Below are positions 1-4,645 of a stretch of 5,192 nt of DNA, in pieces. The DNA is from Nostoc sp. CHAB 5834. Its GTDB lineage: Bacteria; Cyanobacteriota; Cyanobacteriia; Cyanobacteriales; Nostocaceae. The notes below the pieces were generated by a model that saw only the letters and a program-made list of their open reading frames with translations, did not search any database and was not told the DNA's origin. Within the stretch, counting starts at the first letter, position 1. Each line of letters opens with the position of its first letter. The position numbers were made by a program, and so were the translations under genes. The stretch spans positions 1 through 5,192 of the forward strand of contig JAIVFU010000293.1 of assembly GCA_020829485.1 (NCBI GenBank), read 5' to 3'.

Positions 1-124
1 TGATGGTAGTCAGAAGTCCCTCCGTGACAATAGGGAAACACATTGAGTAGCCGTGTGAAGGGACAACTTTCATGCACGGTTTCGGATGGGAGGGGTGGAA
101 CAGTAATGTTCCCCTCGACCCTAT
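1..124 (+). mobile_element. Group II intron, 3' end (domains V and VI)
   Basis: This is the 3' end of a self-splicing, retromobile group II intron. Domain V is visible at about 49-81: AGCCGTG (49-55) pairs with CACGGTT (75-81), a two-base bulge lies at 73-74, and an inner stem 56-61/67-72 closes a short loop. Domain VI follows at about 90-116 with GAGGGG pairing to CCCCTC, and the unpaired A118 is the likely branch point. The intron then ends in AT at 123-124, seven bases from that A, as expected for the family. The reverse transcriptase/maturase, if there is one, lies upstream of the window. The intron is on the strand opposite to the neighbouring operon and ends about 50 bp past its last stop codon. 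Domain V is clear; the exact 3' splice site is inferred. Confidence 0.85.
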
Positions 125-143
125 CAAACAGAAATATAAGTTT

Positions 144-176
144 AAAAAGCTTATCCTATATAGATTTCAGCTTTTT
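144..176 (-). terminator. Possible terminator at the end of the three-gene operon
   Basis: AAAAAGCT (144-151) and AGCTTTTT (169-176) form an 8-bp stem with a 17-base loop. Read on the minus strand the stem overlaps the stop codon of the coiled-coil gene (177-175) and ends in a run of T, as an intrinsic terminator would. The stem is A/T rich and the loop is long, so the structure is weak. Confidence 0.4.
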
Positions 177-951
177 ACTTCTCTGTTTTAACCAAACAGG
201 GGAAGAGATATTCCCGCGATCGCACATCCTCATGCCTGCGTTGATTCGGCGACTTGCGCCCGGAGAGAGGAGGCTCACTTTTTTCCGTTTTACCAACTTT
301 CGGTGATTGGGGATCGGGTAAGGTATCCAGTGCAGACATATGACGAAACTCAACGCAACAAAGGTTAGCGTTACCGCCAGTATGCCTGATTCTTATCGTT
401 TTACTTGTCCCCGCTTCATCCACCAGTGCCAGCTTAACGCTATTGGGTTGGAGAATTGGCAGCATATTGCGTACTGATTGCAAGCTGGAGCTAATGACGG
501 GGAAAATCAAGCTTAAGTCACGATAGATAGCATCACCGTCTGTTGACAGTTTGAGCAATGCCTCTCCGTCTCCCGTCAAGACGCTGCCATAAGTTGACAA
601 TGCCCTCATAACGCTCTCCTTGCGTCGGAGAACTTCTTGCAACAGAAACGCCCAGGCACGTTGAAACAGTTCTAGCTGTAATTGGTGGTGGTCGCGGTAA
701 AAAAGATTGTAGAAATCCCCTTGTGGGTAACTATCGATTTGTTTTTGAATTTGTTGATGTCTGAAAAGTTTTAACTCTAGTTCTTTATTTAAAGCTGTTA
801 GCTGGGTTTGAATTTCAGTGACTTTTTGGTGAAGATTCTGCCATTGTTGTGAGAAATCTAGTTTTTGGTTAACAGAGGTCACTGCTGTGATTAAACTAGG
901 GCGGTCAAGGGGGGTCTGAATCAGAAGCACCCGGATTTTGATAACTCGCAA
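175..951 (-). CDS. Hypothetical coiled-coil protein, third gene of operon
   Basis: Function is not recognised. The 258-residue frame has no ATG near its 5' end. TTG at 951 is the first possible start after an in-frame TAA (960-958); GTG at 930 or 882 are alternatives, and none has a clear ribosome binding site. Residues about 33-75 are rich in Q, E, K and L in a heptad-like pattern, and a second helical stretch covers about 85-115, so a coiled coil is likely. Residues 120-205 look globular. From about 210 the protein becomes a polar, low-complexity tail rich in P, S, K, R and E. There is no signal peptide, membrane segment or catalytic motif that I can name. It starts 20 bp after the membrane-protein gene, so translation of the two is probably linked. 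It may be a cytoplasmic partner or scaffold of that protein, which is inference from context only. Confidence 0.7.
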   Translation of the reverse strand: MRVIKIRVLLIQTPLDRPSLITAVTSVNQKLDFSQQWQNLHQKVTEIQTQLTALNKELELKLFRHQQIQKQIDSYPQGDFYNLFYRDHHQLQLELFQRAWAFLLQEVLRRKESVMRALSTYGSVLTGDGEALLKLSTDGDAIYRDLSLIFPVISSSLQSVRNMLPILQPNSVKLALVDEAGTSKTIRIRHTGGNANLCCVEFRHMSALDTLPDPQSPKVGKTEKSEPPLSGRKSPNQRRHEDVRSREYLFPCLVKTEK

Positions 952-971
952 CTTGGGTTAGTAGATAGTTA

Positions 972-1883
972 TTATTCTTTAATAAGAGTAAATTCTGGCT
1001 GTTCTTGCTCAGAACCGCGCCAAAGATATTCTGTTAATTGCATACCTAACTTACGTTCATTAGCTGGGTTAGCAGGAACTGGCCAACGTAGCGACTTGTA
1101 GATATCTAGACGATGCAAATCGAAGGCAGACTCCAAAAGGTCACAATAGATAGCTGCGGCATCAAGTGCCCAGTAATAAGAGAAGAAGGCTGCTAGCAAA
1201 CTAGCAGGAACAGCCCACCAAGCCCAAATCGTCCAGATGAGGAACATCATGCTCCAGAGCCAGAATCGAGAGGCGGTGTTCAAATCTGCCCGTGCTTCTT
1301 GCAGTTCTTTTTTGACCCCATCGGGTAATACTAGCCAGAGGCGGGGCCAGCAGATTACAGCATCCAATCCATACTTATCCAAAGGACGACTTTCAGCCGC
1401 TCTCAATAGGTTGCCCAATCTTGTAGGCATCAGTCTGTGAGGCTGGGCTGGTAACTGCATTAGTCGCCAGTCTATGGATATATATTCCTCCTGTTCCTCA
1501 GCCGTTAGATGATTTTTTTTATCTGCCAGTTGCTGCCAACGTTTCTCGTCTCGATTTAACCTGAACTTTTGCCGCTGGATCAACCAGCACCGCAAGGGGT
1601 TCATCCATTTAGCCCAGTAGCCTTCTAAGAACCGTAAGACTAGTAGGTCAAAGCGTTGAATCACAAAAGCTGATGCGGCAATAACCAACAAGCACCCTCC
1701 TAGTAAAGTAATTTGCAATAATTCAGATTGTTGCTTGAGCCATACTTCTACTGGCTTCCAGCTAAAGCGCCATGTCCATGCTCCCAGTCCTCCAAGCCAA
1801 AAGACAAAGGCTGGTGTTAGCAAGTTTGCTACCCAGCTTTCTGCTAACTTTCCACTCAGGCTTTCCAAAAATTTAATGGGCAT
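972..1883 (-). CDS. Hypothetical membrane protein with about four transmembrane segments
   Basis: This 303-residue protein has an ATG start at 1883, 8 bp after the stop of the preceding gene. Hydrophobic segments lie at about residues 19-40 and 56-77, then 206-222 and 223-246. Between the two pairs is a soluble region of roughly 125 residues, charged and helical at 100-140. It ends in a motif that looks conserved: PTRLGNLLRAAE (153-164), then YGLDAVICWPRLW (171-183) and LP (186-187). I recall similar RLGN..RAAE / YGLDA..WPRLW wording in uncharacterised bacterial membrane proteins, but I cannot attach a named family. Trp is unusually frequent in and near the membrane segments. The protein probably sits in the plasma membrane with the central region on one face. 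Tight spacing with the genes on both sides points to a shared task, possibly sensing or anchoring, which is inference. Confidence 0.85.
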   Translation of the reverse strand: MPIKFLESLSGKLAESWVANLLTPAFVFWLGGLGAWTWRFSWKPVEVWLKQQSELLQITLLGGCLLVIAASAFVIQRFDLLVLRFLEGYWAKWMNPLRCWLIQRQKFRLNRDEKRWQQLADKKNHLTAEEQEEYISIDWRLMQLPAQPHRLMPTRLGNLLRAAESRPLDKYGLDAVICWPRLWLVLPDGVKKELQEARADLNTASRFWLWSMMFLIWTIWAWWAVPASLLAAFFSYYWALDAAAIYCDLLESAFDLHRLDIYKSLRWPVPANPANERKLGMQLTEYLWRGSEQEQPEFTLIKE

Positions 1884-1891
1884 GTCAGTTT

Positions 1892-2272
1892 CTACGATTC
1901 TTCAGAAAGTATTAAGGCACCGTGAGTAGGACATATGGGAATGGATACCCCAATAGAACGGCGATACCAAACAAAATCTCCTTCAGGGCAAACGTACTTT
2001 GACGCTGATATAGCATCACCGCTACCAGGTAGTGGCTGAAAACCTTTTGACACCTGTTTCTTGCTGAGAAACTCAGCCAACCAATCACGAGTAGCTTTGT
2101 ATATTTTCAGGAGTTCCAATACCTGATCGTCCACCTTCTCCCCAGCACTAGCTTGCGCCAACAGGTTGGATAACTCCTTATCTACCTTTTCCGCATCTTG
2201 TTGTCCCAACAGTTCTGGAAGATAGGGACGAATAGAACGAGCACCTTCCAGAACATCTTCCGGTCTGAACAT
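1892..2272 (-). CDS. Small protein with C-terminal Cys/CPTH zinc-ribbon-like motif, first gene of operon
   Basis: This is a 126-residue protein starting at ATG 2272. A ribosome binding site AGAGGTG (2284-2278) lies five bases upstream, which supports the start. Residues 1-75 are mostly helical and charged with no catalytic motif. After a Pro/Gly linker (80-86) comes a compact C-terminal motif: C95-P-E-G-D-F-V-W-Y, then C114-P-T-H117-G. This resembles a short degenerate zinc ribbon with C95, C114 and H117 as possible metal ligands; a fourth ligand is not obvious (E97 or D99 could serve). I recall similar CP...W...CPxHG tails in uncharacterised bacterial proteins but cannot name the family. It is soluble, with no signal peptide. 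It is the first gene of the operon and 8 bp from the membrane-protein gene, so it may be a regulator or adaptor; the function is unknown. Confidence 0.8.
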   Translation of the reverse strand: MFRPEDVLEGARSIRPYLPELLGQQDAEKVDKELSNLLAQASAGEKVDDQVLELLKIYKATRDWLAEFLSKKQVSKGFQPLPGSGDAISASKYVCPEGDFVWYRRSIGVSIPICPTHGALILSEES

Positions 2273-2277
2273 GCTAA

Positions 2278-2284
2278 CACCTCT
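2278..2284 (-). promoter_or_regulatory. Ribosome binding site of the first operon gene
   Basis: On the minus strand AGAGGTG lies five bases before ATG 2272. It decides the start of the 126-residue gene against other in-frame options, and is the only clear Shine-Dalgarno sequence in this operon. Confidence 0.7.
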
Positions 2285-2514
2285 TTATAGCGGTTCTCAC
2301 TTGAGTGGAATACAAAAGATGGCAGGATGAACAAAGTCACCAGCAAAGTCCATGCAAAATGGTCAGCAATCGTAATTTTGGGTTTGAGCTTCATCTAAGG
2401 AGATGAAAGAGCGTAATCCTTCTTGGCAGCAACTGTTAGAATACCACGTTCTTTGACAAGCAGCCGACGGCTGCCTATAACTCACCATCATAATTATTAT
2501 CATTATCGCAACTA
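2285..2514. other. Leader region upstream of the operon, no convincing gene
   Basis: This stretch separates the three-gene operon from the MITE. It holds a short palindrome, GCAGCC (2460-2465) and GGCTGC (2469-2474), without a T run, and an AT-rich stretch at about 2487-2510. A minus-strand reading frame starting at 2394 encodes a hydrophobic stretch but overlaps the operon's first gene by about 90 bp, so it is doubtful. The operon promoter should lie here unless it was displaced by the transposon insertion; I see no strong -35/-10 pair. Confidence 0.5.
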
Positions 2515-2725
2515 AGAATATAGGACTTACGCATTGACATAAAAGCAAAAATGACAGGTAGAGTTTTCAAGGCTTCTATCTAGGTTTTTCAATCATATTT
2601 TGGCGATGCCTGCGGCGGGCTGCGCCTACGCCAGCAATCAAAAGCAACCTCCAAAAGCCTGGAACAACGTATTTACGTTAATACACAAGATAGCTCTTTT
2701 GTACAGTGCGTAAGTCCTAGAATAT
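2515..2725. mobile_element. MITE of 197 bp (2522-2718) with 7-bp target duplication
   Basis: The element starts AGGACTTACGCA (2522-2533) and ends TGCGTAAGTCCT (2707-2718). With a small gap the terminal inverted repeats extend to about 24 bases (left inner TTGACATAAAAG, right read inward CTGTACAAAAG). It is flanked on both sides by the 7-bp direct repeat AGAATAT (2515-2521 and 2719-2725), a clean target-site duplication. An alternative reading is a TA dinucleotide duplication with ends GGACTTACGCA. It contains no coding sequence and so depends on a transposase elsewhere in the genome. I recall ends of this GGACTTACGCA type in cyanobacterial insertion sequences, but do not assign a family. A GC-rich dispersed repeat is nested inside it. 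Confidence 0.85.
2602..2632. repeat. GC-rich dispersed palindromic repeat inside the MITE
   Basis: The segment begins GGCGATGCC and ends GCGCCTACGCC, with a central GCGGCGGGCTGC. It can fold on itself (GGCG with CGCC at the ends), and its base composition is far from the AT-rich surroundings. I recall this type of repeat as dispersed in many copies in Nostoc-type genomes. A related, more degenerate version seems to occur near 4127-4165. Confidence 0.6.
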
Positions 2726-2742
2726 TTAGTTTCCTGAAAGTT

Positions 2743-3233
2743 CAGTAGACCGAAAAGTTTTGCGATCGCTAAAAAATAGTAGTGTACGATACTGTTTTTG
2801 GAGGAATGGAAAAAAGCTGATCGTCTGGAAGAAATGATAAGATCGGCTTATTGATGAACTCCCAATTTCAAAGATATTCCCTTGTTTACATTTACCTTGA
2901 GTCTTAATTGGGATATGTTCTGTTAAACAGTTAACCACTTCATTCAAGGTTTTACTATCAGTTAGAACTGGGGTAGTTGCAGTCATAGCCAAGCCAGATA
3001 TTCTTCTAGCTCAATTTTCACTCAACTACTTGACAAAATTCTCTGAAATAGCACTATAACCATGTTCTGGTGCGATAGTTACTCTTAGCCTCTTGGCTAA
3101 TCTATTAGCTTTACTTATGTTTTAACTCCAAGCAAATCATTGAATAATAGTATTTAAAAGCACATTTTTTAAGCAAAATTCCACTGGAACAGGTATTCAT
3201 TACAGAGCGATCGCAAAACTTTTCGGTCTACTG
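2743..3233 (-). mobile_element. Internally deleted insertion sequence, 491 bp, perfect 28-bp inverted repeats
   Basis: Bases 2743-2770 and 3206-3233 are perfect inverted repeats of 28 bp that start CAGTAGACCGAAAAG at the outer end and finish with a HIP1 site GCGATCGC and a T at the inner end. Between them lies the start of a transposase gene on the minus strand and about 220 bp of leader, but no room for a full transposase. This is a non-autonomous derivative that a complete relative could still move, since both ends are intact. I do not see a target duplication next to the ends (left flank ...AAAGTT, right flank TCCTTG...). The left end is only 17 bp from the duplication of the neighbouring MITE. 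Confidence 0.85.
2864..2986 (-). pseudogene. Transposase, 5' fragment (IS4-like)
   Basis: The fragment begins at ATG 2986 with MTATTPVLTDSK and continues through a stretch including TEHIPIKTQGKCKQGNIFEI, about 41 codons. I recall this wording from the N-terminal region of cyanobacterial IS4-type transposases, where the sequence continues with a helical region that is absent here. After position 2864 the frame runs on to a stop at 2726 but encodes unrelated, Phe- and Ser-rich sequence and reads through the terminal inverted repeat, so homology ends at an internal deletion. A TTG codon at 2992 could extend the frame by two residues. The DDE catalytic domain is missing, so no active enzyme is made. 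Confidence 0.6.
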
Positions 3234-3236
3234 TCC

Positions 3237-3265
3237 TTGTATTAACCGCTTATAAGCCCTATAAT
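3237..3265 (+). promoter_or_regulatory. Sigma-70-type promoter next to the deleted IS
   Basis: TTGTAT (3237-3242) and a perfect -10 TATAAT (3260-3265) are separated by 17 bp. Transcription would start near 3272 and give a leader of about 100 bases before the ATG at 3373. The -35 box is only four bases outside the end of the 491-bp element. A small palindrome (TAGCA 3284-3288, TGCTA 3295-3299) lies just downstream of the predicted start and might be an operator. Confidence 0.6.
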
Positions 3266-3358
3266 TTTAACTTGTTAGCTTGATAGCATCAGTGTGCTAA
3301 ATAGTTACAGTCGGTCTGTTTTGCATCGTTTTTGCACCCCCTGAACGGTTACATTATT

Positions 3359-3364
3359 GAGGAG
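3359..3364 (+). promoter_or_regulatory. Ribosome binding site for the ORF at 3373
   Basis: GAGGAG lies eight bases before ATG 3373. This is a strong Shine-Dalgarno sequence at ideal spacing and supports a real translation start there. Confidence 0.7.
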
Positions 3365-3372
3365 TTAATCAT

Positions 3373-3573
3373 ATGCCAAATACAGATCAATTTCAATCAA
3401 AGTTGGCAGCATTACCTCATGAGTATCTTGGTTCAACCCTTATTGAATTTGATAATAATGAAGGAATACTAGAGAGGGTTTTCCAAGCCCTGATTTTTCC
3501 GTTAGCTATTTTCATTAACTTAAAGCTATTGACAATTAGGCTGTGGAAAAAGTCACGTTTTTTCGGGGCTTGA
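3373..3573 (+). CDS. Short ORF with real start, probably truncated 3'
   Basis: This 66-residue frame has a promoter (3237-3265), a strong ribosome binding site (3359-3364) and an ATG, so expression is likely. The first 40 residues (from MPNTDQFQSKLAALPHEYLG through an acidic stretch to ILERVFQAL) look like an ordinary soluble protein. From about residue 41 the sequence becomes hydrophobic and basic (IFPLAIFINLK, then KKSRFF) and runs into DNA that belongs to the adjoining IS fragment on the other strand. I infer that an original longer gene lost its 3' part to an insertion or deletion near 3495-3540. I do not recognise the family. It could also be a genuine small membrane protein, with one possible membrane segment at residues 39-56. 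Confidence 0.5.
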   Translation: MPNTDQFQSKLAALPHEYLGSTLIEFDNNEGILERVFQALIFPLAIFINLKLLTIRLWKKSRFFGA

Positions 3574-3595
3574 AGACTTCCCGTGAAAAGTCAGC

Positions 3596-3781
3596 TCCCT
3601 GTGAGATGATATGAGATAACCAAATACAAGCCACCCACCCCCAGTCAAGTCCTTCCTGTTTCCAGTGACGTGGCAAATATTGGTTGAGGATTTCTGGCAG
3701 TCCCATTTTTTTCATCACCTCTAGCAGCAGAACAACATCGTCGATTCGTTCTGAGATTATTTGTTGGAGTAAATGTGCCAT
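3596..3781 (-). pseudogene. IS1634/IS4-type transposase, 5' fragment
   Basis: The frame starts at ATG 3781 (MAHLLQQIISERIDD) and contains MGLPEILNQYLPRHWKQ, GLDWGWVACIWLSHIISQG up to residue 62. I recognise this as the N-terminal region of cyanobacterial IS1634-type transposases (ERIDD, LP..L..H, QGL..GW, WL..I.S.GDHR). The family usually continues with DHR after the QG; here it changes to ADFSREVF and stops at 3536, so homology ends near 3596. Full-length members have several hundred residues; the DDE catalytic core is missing. Bases 3782-3820 upstream are probably the IS leader and 5' end, but I could not find a matching inverted repeat on the other side. The fragment converges on the truncated ORF at 3373. 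Confidence 0.65.
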
Positions 3782-3913
3782 TTGTCACACTTACCATACT
3801 AGTGTTACGTCACAACATATTTTTTCGTGGGACTTGCTTAGTCGAAGCGATCGCCTGCTTAGACACTATCCCTTATTTCACCAAACTCATTCTTGATTGC
3901 GCGAACGGTGAGT

Positions 3914-3939
3914 AAAACTTGGTTGTAAACAAAAGTTTT
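3914..3939. terminator. Hairpin, possible terminator
   Basis: AAAACTT (3914-3920) pairs with AAGTTTT (3933-3939), and inside it TTGT (3923-3926) pairs with ACAA (3929-3932), leaving a GG bulge and a two-base loop. The stem is 11 bp and A/T rich. It could end transcription in either direction, but there is no intact gene to terminate nearby. Confidence 0.3.
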
Positions 3940-3950
3940 AACTAATTTCA

Positions 3951-3992
3951 GCAGAAGTCCCACGCCTCACTCTTAGGAGCGTGGGGATGCCA
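3951..3992. mobile_element. Possible IS200/IS605-family end hairpin
   Basis: CCCACGC (3959-3965) pairs with GCGTGGG (3979-3985) around a 13-base loop, preceded by CAGAAGT and followed by GGATG. I recall this layout, a CCCACGC...GCGTGGG hairpin followed by GGATG, from the right ends of cyanobacterial IS200/IS605 elements carrying tnpB, where it also forms the end of the guide-type RNA. No tnpA or tnpB coding sequence is visible next to it, so at best this is a relic. Confidence 0.35.
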
Positions 3993-4306
3993 GTCGCCTG
4001 CGACGAGAAAACAAGAGTCCATCTGAGTTTGAGTCATGGAGTCGCCATAGAGACCCCGCCTCCCGTGGTTGGCGTTTTGGGAATGATGGATTATATTATC
4101 CAGTCAAGTGATGCTAACTGAAGACGATGAGCTATGCCTTACGTTCTGGTGATGGGCTACGCCCTGCTCTCTTGCGATCGCAAGCAATATATGGGGTTCT
4201 GGTAGCAATGGAACAGGAATGCCTCATTTTCCGCTGGCTTCGGGTAGATGTGACAAAGACACTGTTGGTGCTCATGAAATACAAACTAGACAGTTTGGTC
4301 ATCAAG

Positions 4307-4432
4307 CTGATCAAGAACGCTTGGGAAACCTAAAAGGCGATCAAAGAAGTGATGGTATTTCTGCAAAGCCACTGTGTTTCGGCCACGTATGCAGTCAAGA
4401 TTTACAAGCAATACCAAGATAAGGCGATCGAA
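4307..4432 (+). pseudogene. RecD2-type helicase fragment with in-frame stop
   Basis: One reading frame gives LIKNAWET, then a TAA stop (4331-4333), then AIKEVMVFLQSHCVSATYAV and IYKQYQDKAIE. I recognise this as the helix-hairpin-helix region in the N-terminal part of RecD2-type DNA helicases (usual wording NAWEEQKAIKEVMVFLQSHGVS, then YAVKIYKQYGDKAI). The stop sits where the family usually has Gln, so a CAA-to-TAA change would explain it. The fragment covers only about 42 of the roughly 700-750 residues of the enzyme; the helicase ATPase domains are absent and sequence after 4432 is unrelated. No ribosome binding site or start codon is associated with it. It is a non-functional remnant left by rearrangement. 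Confidence 0.65.
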
Positions 4433-4460
4433 GGATTCCGTTCCTCTGGTTATTAAGTTA

Positions 4461-4488
4461 ACGCTCAAAATCCCCATCTTTAGAGCGT
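4461..4488. repeat. Hairpin downstream of the ribbon-helix-helix gene
   Basis: ACGCTC (4461-4466) pairs with GAGCGT (4483-4488) around a 16-base loop. The 3' arm context (CTTTAGAGCGT) resembles that of the hairpin at 3959-3985 (CTTAGGAGCGT), so both may be ends of related elements. Read on the minus strand it could also act as a terminator for the gene ending at 4642. Confidence 0.3.
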
Positions 4489-4589
4489 CCCCTTTAGATC
4501 GCTTAACCTTTATTTGTCGAAATCAAACTCATCAAATGGAGTGAGAATCGACAGCGATGATCGCACATCAGGCAAGATAAATTAATAAC

Positions 4590-4645
4590 AAACTCTGTAA
4601 GTTACAAACTTTCAAACTCTCGAACTCCTGAACTCCCAAACTTAC
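4590..4645 (+). repeat. Octamer repeat array 1, seven phased 8-bp units
   Basis: Seven consecutive 8-bp units in strict register have the approximate consensus RAACTYYC (examples AAACTTTC 4606-4613, AAACTCTC 4614-4621, GAACTCCC 4630-4637). The second unit, TAAGTTAC, is the most divergent. The array sits directly behind the ribbon-helix-helix gene and its last unit overlaps the gene's stop codon. Related units recur inside the gene at 4874-4921 and 4985-5032. Confidence 0.75.

Larger units (their letters stand above)
3782..4306. other. Gene-free stretch between IS remnants
   Basis: No credible gene is visible. The stretch contains the probable leader of the truncated transposase (to about 3820), two HIP1 sites (3847-3854 and 4174-4181), a hairpin at 3914-3939, an IS605-like hairpin at 3959-3985, and a repeat-like segment at about 4127-4165 with GCTATGCCTTACG and GGGCTACGCCC wording. 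The open frames across it are short, lack ribosome binding sites and change character along their length. Confidence 0.55.

Noticed and set aside
43..306. Plus-strand frame of 87 codons at the left end
   Set aside because: It covers the structured domain V/VI of the group II intron and then the antisense of the coiled-coil gene; no ribosome binding site.
2182..2394. Minus-strand frame of 70 codons starting in the operon leader
   Set aside because: It overlaps the well-supported first operon gene by about 90 bp in another frame and has no ribosome binding site; only the first 40 or so residues look protein-like. Kept as a weak observation, not as a gene.
2363..2548. Minus-strand frame of 61 codons across the MITE end
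   Set aside because: It runs from inside the MITE through its terminal repeat into the leader, has mixed composition and no start signals.
3784..3840. Inverted repeat matching the other side of the IS1634-type fragment
   Set aside because: I compared the region upstream of ATG 3781 with 3500-3600 and found only short shared words such as GTCAC, not a convincing pair of terminal repeats.
4127..4306. Plus-strand frame starting at ATG 4127
   Set aside because: It begins in dispersed-repeat-like sequence without a ribosome binding site and becomes protein-like only at the RecD2 fragment; the upstream part has no recognisable family wording.
4219..4422. Plus-strand frame of 67 codons over the helicase fragment
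   Set aside because: It is a different frame from the recognisable helicase wording and is explained as its shadow.
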